Positions 26,386 to 35,548 of a DNA stretch of 64,000 nt are shown here, piece after piece. Position 1 is the stretch's first letter. Every line of letters begins with the position of its first letter. Made by a program: the position numbers and the translations under genes. Source of the stretch: JAGLOK01 sp963676355 (GTDB taxonomy: Bacteria; Bacillota; Clostridia; Christensenellales; UMGS416). The stretch spans positions 806,001 through 870,000 of the forward strand of contig OY781093.1 of the NCBI GenBank assembly GCA_963676355.1, given 5' to 3'. The notes under the pieces were generated by a model. That model ran no database searches, was not told the DNA's origin, and worked only from the letters and a program-made list of their open reading frames with translations.

Positions 26386-28149
26386 TTGGAGAAAGCTTTA
26401 TTAAAGATTAAAGCTGTGTTTTCAAAGTTTGGCATAACTTCGCAGATGGCAATCTACTGCTTTATTCTTTTTGCGCTCACTTTCTTTTTAAGTGGTATTT
26501 TAAACCAGAGAATTTATAAAAATATATCGCTGGATCAGGCAAACAGCACAGTGTCGCAGACATTGTATTTGATTGATGAAAATATTAATAACGTTATAAA
26601 CGGAATTAATGAGACAAGCAAATCTATTATTTCTAATTCTGAAGTCAGAAAGTATATGAACTCGCCTGACACGCGCGATGATGTCTCCGAGCAAAGCGAG
26701 GTTAAAACCTTTATAAGAAACATACTGGATAACGTCTCGTATGCAACGTCTGTTCATCTGTTTAAAAATTCAGGCGAAGCGATGAATATAAGCATAAGAA
26801 TGATAAACTATCCGATATCCGAAAATATTAAGAAAGCGCCATGGTATGAAGAAGTGAGCAGACAAAAAGGCGACTTCAGTCTGATATATAATGGCGGTAG
26901 CTTTTTTAACAGAACCTCAAACCATGACTTTATATCAGTAGTCAGGCTTTTTAATGATATAGAAACACAGGAATGCACAGGTATACAGATAACAAATTTT
27001 TCAACTGACACATTAAAGACTGCATTTAAAAACTTAGTGGATGAATATGGCATTCAGGTTGTGATTTTCGATAATGAAGGCAATGAAATGGTCACATCTG
27101 ATGAAAACCTTGATACCAACACGGTTTTGCAAACGGTTAACGATTCTGATAGGTATGTAATAAAAGATATAGATAGCAAAGAGTATATGATATCGTCTCG
27201 TGAAAATTCATATGGATGGACTATAGCGGCCTTAATGCCGATGAAAGGGATAACCAGCGAGCTGTCCAGATTTTCATTTATTACTTTGGCATTTATACTA
27301 ATTAATGGGCTGCTTATATCATTTGGTGTTTTTATATTCTCAAGGCTTGTCACTCGTCCTGTAAATCATCTTGTTTCAACAATGGAGCTTGCAAAAAGCG
27401 GACAGCTTGAAAAAGTCAGCGTATTCAGCGGAAGCAGAGAGATGACATTGCTGATGGACGGATATAATGTTATGGTTAATGAAATCAATGAACTGTTCAA
27501 CAAAGTAGTAGAAGAGCAGGAAATTATAAGAAGAAGCGAGTTGCAGCTGCTTCAGTCACAAATAAAACCTCATTTTTTATACAATACGTTTGATGCAATA
27601 TCTTCGCTTGCATTAATGAACAAGAACAAGGAAGTTTATGAAGCTATGCTTGCTTTGGGGAGCCTATATAGGACTAACCTCAACAGTGGAAATGAAGTAA
27701 TAAGCATAGGTGAAGAGATTGAAGCTATCAAAAACTATATTAAAATTCTTAAAATTCGTTATGATGATAAATTTGACGCAAATATTAGTCTGGATGAAAA
27801 AACAAAAAAAATGCAGATACCAAAGCTTACCCTTCAGCCTATCGTTGAAAATGCTCTTTATCACGGCATAAAGCCAAAAGAAGGACCAGGGATTATTGAC
27901 ATTTCTGTTAAATACAAAAACTCCGAAGTCGTTATAAAGATTAAAGACAACGGTGTTGGGATGACAAGTGAGACTGCAGATAAGATAATGAAAAAAAGCA
28001 ATGGAAGCTTTGGAATTCATGGAACAGTTGAAAGGCTTCGTATCTTTTATATGCGAAATGATATAATGGATATATCAAGCAAGCTGGGTATGGGAACTAC
28101 AGTGACCCTGACTGTGCCGGCAATTATAGGGGAGGATGCAGGTGGATAA
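26386..28149 (+). CDS. Sensor histidine kinase, YesM type
   Basis: Membrane sensor kinase of the LytS/YesM class (His_kinase PF06580 plus HATPase_c). Helix 1 is at about residues 18-40, an extracellular Cache-like sensor domain spans about 45-290, and helix 2 about 295-317. HAMP follows, then the phospho-accepting His396 in QIKPHFLYN, the N box PIVENALYHG and the G box KDNGVGM. The TTG at 26386 is chosen because GGAAGGAG is 7 bases upstream and the ATG at 26362 lies before that site. It overlaps its response regulator by 8 bases. The pair sits between permease and binding-protein genes of importer C and most likely controls that importer in response to extracellular sugar or binding-protein state. 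Confidence 0.88.
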   Translation: MEKALLKIKAVFSKFGITSQMAIYCFILFALTFFLSGILNQRIYKNISLDQANSTVSQTLYLIDENINNVINGINETSKSIISNSEVRKYMNSPDTRDDVSEQSEVKTFIRNILDNVSYATSVHLFKNSGEAMNISIRMINYPISENIKKAPWYEEVSRQKGDFSLIYNGGSFFNRTSNHDFISVVRLFNDIETQECTGIQITNFSTDTLKTAFKNLVDEYGIQVVIFDNEGNEMVTSDENLDTNTVLQTVNDSDRYVIKDIDSKEYMISSRENSYGWTIAALMPMKGITSELSRFSFITLAFILINGLLISFGVFIFSRLVTRPVNHLVSTMELAKSGQLEKVSVFSGSREMTLLMDGYNVMVNEINELFNKVVEEQEIIRRSELQLLQSQIKPHFLYNTFDAISSLALMNKNKEVYEAMLALGSLYRTNLNSGNEVISIGEEIEAIKNYIKILKIRYDDKFDANISLDEKTKKMQIPKLTLQPIVENALYHGIKPKEGPGIIDISVKYKNSEVVIKIKDNGVGMTSETADKIMKKSNGSFGIHGTVERLRIFYMRNDIMDISSKLGMGTTVTLTVPAIIGEDAGG

Positions 28150-29737
28150 GCTTAAAAGTCAAGAACATCTTAAGATAGCATTTATAGATGATGAAAAGCT
28201 AGTGCGGATGCTTCTTATTAACTGTGTCGACTGGAATTCTCTGGGCTTTAAGGTAATAGGGGATTCTCCCGGTGAGCAGGATGCACTGGATATGATTAAT
28301 GAGCTTAAACCGGATGTGGTTTTTGTTGATATTTGTATGCCTATAATTGATGGTATAAAGATGAGTGAACATATAATTAAGGTGCTTCCTGAGTGCAAGA
28401 TTATAATTGTTACCGGACATCAGGACTTTGAGTTTGCCAGAGAAGGGCTGAAAATAGGAGTGTTTGACTATATCTTAAAGCCAATCAATCCAAAAGAAAT
28501 TATGGATGCTGCGCTGAGGGCAAAGGATGCAATTATCAGCACACGAAAAGAACGAATGGATGTTGAACGACTGATAGCACAAATGGAGGATCGTTACCCT
28601 GAAATGCGTGAGCAGTGTTTGGCGGGTCTTATAAAGTTTGGTTATGAAAATGTAAATAAGGATTCGCTCGAGTACTTTGATATATTATTAAATGAGCCAC
28701 ATGTAGTGATGGCGGTTATGAGTTGTGAGACATTGAAAGCGCCTACGCTGGAAAAAGAAGTTTTCGATGCTTTGGCTAGTGTGTTTTCCGCAGAAGAAAG
28801 AGTGTATATTTTCTGTTTCAAGAATGAAACAGTTATATTGTCAAATAACAGCAAAGTTGATGTTTATAGGAGCATACAGAAGGCAAGAAGTGAAATTAAA
28901 GATAGGATGAACTTAACTGTTAGTTGCGGGATAAGCAACGAGTTCAGCGATTTAAACGCTATTCCCGATGTGTACTTGCAGGCTAAGAAAGCTCTTGAAT
29001 TTAAAATTGTCTGCGGTAAAGGCAAAATAGTAAGATACTCAAACATAGCAAACTCGAGCAAAAAAAATGCAGCACATGAAAACAATATCGAGAAAATGAA
29101 ATTTTTAATAAAGTCTGGTATTGTTAAAAAGGCAGAAACCGCGGCGGAAGCTGCCCTTGATGAGCTTATGGCTTTTGATTCTCCTCGCAGAGAGATTCTG
29201 CATGCAGCAGGAGCGAAAGTGCTGGCGGCGTGCTTGGATGTGGTGAAAGAATGCAATATATGCGAATCAGAACTTTTCGGTGAAGGCGGCAATCCTTATG
29301 AAAAGATACTGGGACTGGAAACTTTGCCACAGATGAAAGCACGTTTGAAAAAATGCGCAGGTATGATAGCTGAAGCGGTTTTTGATGACAGTAAAAGCAT
29401 GACGCATGGTATGGTTGAAAATATCAAAGAGTATCTAAAGGAGAACATAGCTGATCCCAATCTTTCTTTATCGAGTGTAGCGGGACGTTTCTATATAAAC
29501 CACAGCTACCTTAGCCGCATTTATAAAAATGAGACAGGCAACACTTTTTCAAGCGATATTAAAAAAATGAGAATGGAGCGCGCAGTGAAACTGCTTAGTG
29601 AAAAAAAGCTTAAGGTATATGAGCTGTGCGAACAGGTCGGTATAGAAGATCCTCATTATTTAAGCATAATGTTTAAGAAATATACAGGTATGACAATCAG
29701 TGATTATAAACAGACGTTAAAAAGTCAGCATGCGTAA
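28142..29737 (+). CDS. Response regulator, YesN type (AraC output domain)
   Basis: Two-domain regulator: receiver (about residues 10-130) with phospho-accepting Asp63 in VFVDICMP, a middle region of about 280 residues, and two C-terminal AraC helix-turn-helix motifs (about 425-530, with SLSSVAGRFYINHSYLSRIY and VYELCEQVGIEDPHYLS). The GTG at 28142 is preferred because GGAGG lies 6 bases upstream; the ATG at 28136 directly abuts that site. It forms a pair with the overlapping kinase gene and is followed 18 bp later by a binding-protein gene. Confidence 0.88.
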   Translation: MDKLKSQEHLKIAFIDDEKLVRMLLINCVDWNSLGFKVIGDSPGEQDALDMINELKPDVVFVDICMPIIDGIKMSEHIIKVLPECKIIIVTGHQDFEFAREGLKIGVFDYILKPINPKEIMDAALRAKDAIISTRKERMDVERLIAQMEDRYPEMREQCLAGLIKFGYENVNKDSLEYFDILLNEPHVVMAVMSCETLKAPTLEKEVFDALASVFSAEERVYIFCFKNETVILSNNSKVDVYRSIQKARSEIKDRMNLTVSCGISNEFSDLNAIPDVYLQAKKALEFKIVCGKGKIVRYSNIANSSKKNAAHENNIEKMKFLIKSGIVKKAETAAEAALDELMAFDSPRREILHAAGAKVLAACLDVVKECNICESELFGEGGNPYEKILGLETLPQMKARLKKCAGMIAEAVFDDSKSMTHGMVENIKEYLKENIADPNLSLSSVAGRFYINHSYLSRIYKNETGNTFSSDIKKMRMERAVKLLSEKKLKVYELCEQVGIEDPHYLSIMFKKYTGMTISDYKQTLKSQHA

Positions 29738-29755
29738 AAGAATGAAGGAGAGGCT

Positions 29756-31093
29756 ATGAAGGGCAGAATTATGAAAAATTTATTTGTGATATTTGTAGCA
29801 GTTTTATTGCTCAGTTCGTGCTCTGTGCCATTAGAAGCTGAAAGTGAACAAACGGACACCGAAATTGCCTCATCTGAAAAAATCGAAATAAAATTGTGGC
29901 ACATTTGGACTACTGACATGGATGCTAACCGTATCACTCTTGATGCTGGAATGGAAGCTATTCGCGCTGCATTCCCAAATATATCTTTCCAGGTGGATGC
30001 TACAGAAAATGAGACTTATAAAACACGGATAAAAACAGCTATTGCTGTCAACGATGCTCCAGACATATTTTTCACATGGGGTGGCGGTTTTTCTGAAGCT
30101 CTTGTCGGCACGGGAAAAGTTTTGTGCTTGGATGAATATTACACGGAAGAAGTGGAAAAAGCTTTGCCGAGGGAATATCTTCAGTACCAGACTTATGAAG
30201 GCTCTATATACGGATTTCCTTTTATGAGAAGTTATGCAATTTTATATGCTAATGAAAAAATATTTGAGGAAAACGGACTCAATGTTCCCCGTACTTATGA
30301 TGAACTGTTGAATGTATCTAAAATTTTATCTGAAAAAGAAATAACAACGCTGGCAGTTGCTGGACAAGATATGTGGCCATTAATGTTTCATTATGCGACT
30401 CTTGCTATGAGAATGGTGGGACCGGAAACTGTTGAGGATGTTCTCAGCGGTAGGAAATCATTTAACAGACAAGGGTTTATAGATGCTGCTTATATGCTCT
30501 TGGAGCTAAAAGAGGCGGGTGCATTCGGAGAAGACTGCATGTCTATTGCGCTAGATCCTATGGCTGCGGCATTTAAGGAAGGTGAAGGAGCGTTATATTA
30601 TTTCGGTAGTTGGGCTACAGGAGGTTTTACAGCGGAAGCAGAAGTGTCGGATTATATTGTGCCGTATAGATTTCCCGGTACAGGTGGAGATTTTGACGAT
30701 GCATTCTTAGGTGGAGCTGTTGATTGTTGGATGGCAAGTGCGGATTCAAAATACCCAGATGAAGTGGCTTCTGTCATTATAAAGCTAGCACAAACTATAT
30801 CAACAATAGGCACTCAGACCGGAATGGCACTCCCAATGTGGGAAAAAACAGATGTTATGAAGCTTAATCTTCCCGGGCTTGATGATACAGATTACCTTCA
30901 GGTAGGAATTATATACGATCAAGTAGCTGAACTTACAGAGAATGCAAGCAAAGATAATTCGATGCTTTGGTGGGACACGTATCTCGGCAAGAAAGGGACA
31001 AAATGCAATGAACTTATTGTTGAAATGTTTACAGGAATCATAACGCCAGAGCAGTTTGTCGTAAAGATGGATGAATTAGTAAGGAATAATTAG
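29756..31093 (+). CDS. Extracellular solute-binding lipoprotein (importer C, second)
   Basis: Sugar-binding lipoprotein with lipobox LLSSC (Cys22) and a short linker. The binding domain is paralogous to that at 21397: both begin LWHIWTTD and share APDIF, MAL/MLY-x-GSWA and LWWDTxLG-like segments. At 445 residues it is complete. AAGGAG precedes the ATG at 29756. It follows the YesM/YesN pair closely (18 bp), so it could either serve the same permeases with different specificity or act as the sensing partner of the kinase. No permease genes lie directly downstream. Confidence 0.88.
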   Translation: MKGRIMKNLFVIFVAVLLLSSCSVPLEAESEQTDTEIASSEKIEIKLWHIWTTDMDANRITLDAGMEAIRAAFPNISFQVDATENETYKTRIKTAIAVNDAPDIFFTWGGGFSEALVGTGKVLCLDEYYTEEVEKALPREYLQYQTYEGSIYGFPFMRSYAILYANEKIFEENGLNVPRTYDELLNVSKILSEKEITTLAVAGQDMWPLMFHYATLAMRMVGPETVEDVLSGRKSFNRQGFIDAAYMLLELKEAGAFGEDCMSIALDPMAAAFKEGEGALYYFGSWATGGFTAEAEVSDYIVPYRFPGTGGDFDDAFLGGAVDCWMASADSKYPDEVASVIIKLAQTISTIGTQTGMALPMWEKTDVMKLNLPGLDDTDYLQVGIIYDQVAELTENASKDNSMLWWDTYLGKKGTKCNELIVEMFTGIITPEQFVVKMDELVRNN

Positions 31094-31230
31094 AAGAATA
31101 TTTCAGATGTTTGGAAGTAAAATATAAATAAAGGATAGGAATACACTATGATAGTATTTTTTGGTTTATGTATAACTATATACATAAATATATAAATATG
31201 AAACTTCTCGCTTTATAAGCTTACTACGTT

Positions 31231-31317
31231 TTAAATCAACCTTTTTGCTTCACTTGTACTCACGTTGCCACATTCTTTTTCCCATCGATAGTATATTTGT
31301 GAACTTACCTGAATGTT
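31231..31317 (-). pseudogene. Relic of an IS3-family transposase orfA
   Basis: Minus-strand translation gives QIYYRWEKECGNVSTSEAKR followed by L, I and a stop. This matches the helix-turn-helix end of IS3-type orfA proteins (compare the usual EQTYYRWRKEYGG...EAKRLKELE). The remainder is missing or scrambled. On the same strand, TGGACACAGTTAAAC (31460-31446) resembles an IS end. The relic is unrelated in detail to the intact element at 55182. Confidence 0.5.
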
Positions 31318-31644
31318 ACTTGTAGTTTATTCCGTACATATTCTTTGTTGAAGTTTTAACTCTACTCATTTCTGTGATCCTTTTCAAATATTGCATCAGC
31401 TGTAATTTAATTGTGCACTGACTTTTAATCACATACATTTTATCTGTTTAACTGTGTCCATACAGCTATATTTTGTCGCCTAAACATTTTTTTAGGCAGT
31501 ATGCGATAAGGTTCATTTTATAGTCATCATTAAACCTTTATTTCTGAAATATATAGTTTTTTGTCATTATCCAAATTAACAGAGTTTATTTGGAGCATTT
31601 TTTGGGTTATAAAAAAGAACTTTGCATATTTGCAGTGTAAATCT

Positions 31645-31707
31645 AAAAAATGACATCATAGATGCAAAAAATGACTCATAGATATATATATTTGTGCATT
31701 TTATACT
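31645..31707 (+). promoter_or_regulatory. Tandem repeats and -10 box upstream of importer D
   Basis: AAAAAATGACATCATAGAT (31645-31663) is repeated as AAAAAATGACTCATAGAT (31666-31683), a 21-bp step, or two helical turns. It ends where a -35 box would be for TATACT (31702-31707), and no good -35 hexamer is present. This is the layout expected for activation by an AraC-type regulator such as the YesN proteins encoded on either side. Confidence 0.45.
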
Positions 31708-31744
31708 AAGAAAGTACAGAAAATCACAAATAGGGGGATATATC

Positions 31745-32692
31745 TTGACAGTCGGAATTACAAAGACTCCAAAAAAGAAAAAGGGCATCATAGAACAAAT
31801 AGTTTATTACAGGGTATTGCTTTTTATGCTTGCGCCTGCGGTGATTTTTTTCTTTATTTTTGCATATGTTCCAATGCCGGGTGTTATTCTGGCATTTAAA
31901 AGATTCACATATGAAGGTGGCGTGTTCGGAAGTCCGTGGGTTGGGTTGAAGAATTTTGAGTTTTTTTTCAGATCGGGTGATGCGTTCAATATAACAAAAA
32001 ACACTATTTTATATAATATTGTTTTTATGATACTGAATTTTTTGTTTCAGATTTCAGCGGCTATAATGCTTTCTGAAGTTCCCGGTAAATATTTTAAAAA
32101 ATTCATGCAGTCTTCCATGTTCCTCCCATACTTTATCTCCTGGGTCGTAATCGGAGCATTTGTTTATAATATTTTCAATTATGAATTTGGTTCACTCAAT
32201 ACAACACTAGATTCATTGGGAATGGAAAAGGCAAACGTGTACGGCAACGTTGGGGCGTGGAAATACATTTTGGTGTTTTTTAGAATATGGAAAGATTTGG
32301 GGTATGGAACGATACTGTTCTTTGCAGCAATTATGAATATTGACCAAGAGATGTATGAAGCGGCACAGATAGATGGCGCAAACGTCTTTCAGCGTATAAG
32401 AGTCATTACTCTTCCATGTCTTGTTCCGACAATCATTGTATTGTTTTTGTTTAGCGTCAGTCATATTTTCAAAGGTGATTTCGGTATGTTTTACAACATT
32501 ATCGGAAATAACGGAATGCTTTTTGACGCTACTGATGTTATCGATACCTATGTGTTCCGCTCTTTGGTTCAAGTGCAGGAATTTGGAATGTCGGCAGCTT
32601 CCGGATTTTATCAGTCAGTTTTAAACCTTGGCTTGATTTTATTGGTCAATGGAATAGTGAGGAAGTTACGACCGGAGTATGCGCTCTTTTAG
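31745..32692 (+). CDS. ABC transporter permease, LplB type (importer D)
   Basis: Membrane subunit with six helices in 315 residues and the EAA loop YEAAQIDGANVFQRIRVI. The TTG start at 31745 is favoured because AGGGGG lies 7 bases upstream; earlier in-frame starts lack a ribosome site and would add a non-homologous tail. It is strongly similar to the permease at 911 (for example both have GDFGMF and SAA-x-GFYQSVL near the C-terminus). It begins the importer D operon, which is followed by a YesN/YesM pair. Confidence 0.9.
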   Translation: MTVGITKTPKKKKGIIEQIVYYRVLLFMLAPAVIFFFIFAYVPMPGVILAFKRFTYEGGVFGSPWVGLKNFEFFFRSGDAFNITKNTILYNIVFMILNFLFQISAAIMLSEVPGKYFKKFMQSSMFLPYFISWVVIGAFVYNIFNYEFGSLNTTLDSLGMEKANVYGNVGAWKYILVFFRIWKDLGYGTILFFAAIMNIDQEMYEAAQIDGANVFQRIRVITLPCLVPTIIVLFLFSVSHIFKGDFGMFYNIIGNNGMLFDATDVIDTYVFRSLVQVQEFGMSAASGFYQSVLNLGLILLVNGIVRKLRPEYALF

Positions 32693-32721
32693 TTTGTATT
32701 ATATATAAAGGATTCAATTAA

Positions 32722-33645
32722 ATGAAATTTAAACGAAAAGAAAAGTTGATAAATATTCCACAAAGAAAGATGTCGTCTGATTTAATGATATTCCACGGTA
32801 TTAGCTACGTTGCTATAACTGTTCTTGGTGTACTGTGTCTGTTGCCATTTATTCTTATATTTTCAGGGTCAATAACAGCTGAATCTTCCATATTTCTTGA
32901 CGGTTATCGTCTGATACCTGCCAAGATATCATTTACCGGATATAAAATGCTTTTTAAGTATCCAGAATCACTGATTCGTTCATATTTGGTTACTATAGCT
33001 TTGGCGGGCATTGGAAGCGCTCTGGGGTTGTTTTTAACAACGATGACATCATATGTACTCTTGAGAAAAGACTTTCCATGGAGAAACGGTTTTGCTTTTT
33101 ATTTTTTCTTTACCACTTTGTTTTCAGGTGGACTGGTTCCATGGTACATATTGATGGTTAAGTATCTTCACATGAAAGACAGCCCACTAGCCTTATTGCT
33201 CCCCGGACTTTTAAATGTGTTCTACATTTTGATAATGAGAAATTTTATGAAGTCAATACCGGAATCTGTTATTGAAGCTTCGAGGATAGACGGAGCGGGA
33301 GACTTTGGGATATATGCCAAAATCGTTATGCCTTTGTCTACACCGGCATTGGCAACTATAGGCTTGTTTATTGCACTGAATTATTGGAATGAATGGTATA
33401 ACTGTCTATTGTTTATTGACAATGAAAATCTTTTTACACTCCAGTATTCGCTGTACAAGGTTTTAAATAGTGTAAATTTTGCCACGGCTATTGCAGGAAA
33501 GGCAAATGTTCCGATGCCGGAAATGCCGTCGGAATCTTTTAAGCTGGTTATTACTGTGGTTGCGACTGGTCCTATAATATTCCTTTATCCTTTCGTACAG
33601 AAATATTTCATTAAGGGGATTACAGTCGGAGCAGTTAAAGGATGA
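32722..33645 (+). CDS. ABC transporter permease, YtcP type (importer D)
   Basis: Membrane subunit with six helices, EAA loop VIEASRIDGAGDFGIYAKIV, and the family ending KGITVGAVKG. At 307 residues it is complete. It is paralogous to the permease at 1893 (both have FFFTTLF-x-GGLVPWYIL in the middle). It starts 29 bp after its LplB-type partner. A short inverted repeat (TCATGAC and GTCATGA, 33659-33683) lies between it and the binding-protein gene. Confidence 0.9.
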   Translation: MKFKRKEKLINIPQRKMSSDLMIFHGISYVAITVLGVLCLLPFILIFSGSITAESSIFLDGYRLIPAKISFTGYKMLFKYPESLIRSYLVTIALAGIGSALGLFLTTMTSYVLLRKDFPWRNGFAFYFFFTTLFSGGLVPWYILMVKYLHMKDSPLALLLPGLLNVFYILIMRNFMKSIPESVIEASRIDGAGDFGIYAKIVMPLSTPALATIGLFIALNYWNEWYNCLLFIDNENLFTLQYSLYKVLNSVNFATAIAGKANVPMPEMPSESFKLVITVVATGPIIFLYPFVQKYFIKGITVGAVKG

Positions 33646-33706
33646 TAAGTAAAAATTTTCATGACAGGCAAAAGTAGTCATGATAAAATAAAATGGAGGA
33701 ATGGAA

Positions 33707-35278
33707 ATGAAGAAACTTTTAAGACTAATTCTGGTGATGTTATTTGTGGTGGCATTGGTTGCCGGATGCGATAATTCACCAGCAAAACAAGAAGAGCCAA
33801 CTAGCGAATCTAGTCAGAAAACTGAAACTACGGAAGAAGCATCGGTTGAAATTGAAGCTACAGAAGAGCCGCTTGAAGAAGCAAATCTGATAATGTATGT
33901 TTTGGGGGACAAGCCAAAGGATTTTGATGAGGTTTTCGGAAAAGTTAACGAGTTGTCTAAGCAGGATATCAACTGTACTGTTGAAACAAAATTTTTGTCA
34001 TGGTCGGACTACAGCACTAAATATTCATTGATATTTGCTTCCGGAGAAGAGTTTGACATGATTTATGCTGCATCATGGTCTTATTATGCTGCACAGTCAG
34101 TGAAAAACGGATTCTTGGAACTTACTGACGAACTGCTTGAAAATTATGCTCCTAACTGCAAAGAAAATATTCCGCAAGAAGCGTGGAATCAAGCCAAAGT
34201 AAACGGCAAGATTTACATGCTGCCAAACACGCAAGATGAGTTTAGTCATATTGTGTATATGGTAAGGGGAGATTTGCGTAAAAAATATAGTTTGCCAGAG
34301 ATTAAAACTTTTGCGGATTTCGATAATTATGTTATGACTGTAGCGCAGAATGAAGAAGGTATAATTCCGATTGACGGCGGTTCGGATTTCGATAAAACAA
34401 TGATTTATAAAGTTGCTTTCCTTCAGCCGCTTGGACTGGAAGAAGCAACACTTGGGTATGTATATAAGCTGACAGATCCTGATGCAACACCAATTAAGCT
34501 TGCTGACATGCCGGAATATGAGCAATATCTTGCAAAAATGCTGGAATGGAACAAAGCAGGCGTCTTTTCAAAAAATGCTCTGAATAACAAAACAGCACTT
34601 AAAGACAGTTTTATTAACGGCAAAAGTGCTGCCGCATTGCACAATGTTTCAACTATGGAACAGGCATATCTGGAAGTTATGCGCACAAATCCCGAATGGG
34701 AGCCTGAAATATATGACTCAATGGAGGGAGCTTTCCCGACTTTGAGAACTTCATACCTTGGTAACGGAATGGCTATTCATGCTACATCTGCAAATCCTGA
34801 ACGAGCATTAATGTGGATTGACAGAGTGCGCTATGACAGAGAGTATTACGACTTAGTTATGTACGGCATAGAGGGAAAACATTGGATAGATGAAGGCGAT
34901 TTAAAGCTGTCATCAGGACCAAATGGAGGAGACTACTCCGGATACAGCAACTGGGGATTTACAACCAAAGAGACAATGAGAAAATCATTGGATAGCTGGC
35001 CGGGTTCTCAGGATGTGATGGATGACTGGTCGTCCAGAACAGTAGAGCAGCCGGTGGCGTATCTTACATTTGACGACAGCAATGTGAAAAATGAATCTGC
35101 TGCAGTAAACAATGTATACCTAAAATATAGTGGTGTATTAAACTTTGGTTTTGCTGATGATTACATGAAGACTCTGGAAGAGTACGAGGATGCATTGGAG
35201 AAAGCCGGAAGAGATTTAATATTTGAAGAATGGATAAGACAGAAAGATGACTGTATTGCTACATACTATGGACAATAA
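33707..35278 (+). CDS. Extracellular solute-binding lipoprotein (importer D)
   Basis: Binding protein of importer D. The signal peptide has lipobox LVAGC (Cys21 from the ATG at 33707), then a Glu/Thr/Ser-rich linker to about residue 60 and a binding domain of about 460 residues. The ATG at 33707 is preferred over 33701 because GGAGG lies 7 bases before it. It is paralogous to the binding protein at 2828. A long hairpin terminator follows, and the YesN/YesM pair begins 270 bp further on. Confidence 0.88.
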   Translation: MKKLLRLILVMLFVVALVAGCDNSPAKQEEPTSESSQKTETTEEASVEIEATEEPLEEANLIMYVLGDKPKDFDEVFGKVNELSKQDINCTVETKFLSWSDYSTKYSLIFASGEEFDMIYAASWSYYAAQSVKNGFLELTDELLENYAPNCKENIPQEAWNQAKVNGKIYMLPNTQDEFSHIVYMVRGDLRKKYSLPEIKTFADFDNYVMTVAQNEEGIIPIDGGSDFDKTMIYKVAFLQPLGLEEATLGYVYKLTDPDATPIKLADMPEYEQYLAKMLEWNKAGVFSKNALNNKTALKDSFINGKSAAALHNVSTMEQAYLEVMRTNPEWEPEIYDSMEGAFPTLRTSYLGNGMAIHATSANPERALMWIDRVRYDREYYDLVMYGIEGKHWIDEGDLKLSSGPNGGDYSGYSNWGFTTKETMRKSLDSWPGSQDVMDDWSSRTVEQPVAYLTFDDSNVKNESAAVNNVYLKYSGVLNFGFADDYMKTLEEYEDALEKAGRDLIFEEWIRQKDDCIATYYGQ

Positions 35279-35294
35279 TACAAAATAGGTTTGT

Positions 35295-35337
35295 CAGAGG
35301 CTATTCTGGTTCTTATAACTGGATAGCCTCTGTTTGT
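35295..35337 (+). terminator. Terminator of importer D operon
   Basis: CAGAGGCTAT pairs with ATAGCCTCTG, extended inward by imperfect pairing of TCTGGTT with AACTGGA, and is followed by TTTGTT. Confidence 0.75.
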
Positions 35338-35548
35338 TGACTTAGGGCGCATTTAGCTGATTTATACGTGTATGTGCTATAAAGACAAATTGCTTTATAG
35401 TATGCAAAACGTGCAGATAGACATATACGAGAGAAATATTGATGATGCTCAGAGCATCACAAGACGGTAGTCAAAAAGCTGGGAGATTTCATTATATGCT
35501 AATATGTTTTTGCGAAAATGCTTTTATTATGTGTGAGAGGGGTTATCT

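Larger units (their letters stand above)
31094..31744 (+). other. Intergenic region with an insertion-sequence relic and promoter elements
   Basis: 651 bp without an intact gene. The middle holds a minus-strand relic of an IS3-type orfA (31231-31317), and the right end has tandem repeats and a -10-like box before the importer D operon. A 15-codon frame at 31149 with a fair ribosome site was not accepted as a gene. Confidence 0.5.

Noticed and set aside
31149..31196. 15-codon frame with an AAAGGATAGGA-like upstream sequence
   Set aside because: Too short, hydrophobic by AT-richness, and located in an intergenic region with IS debris.
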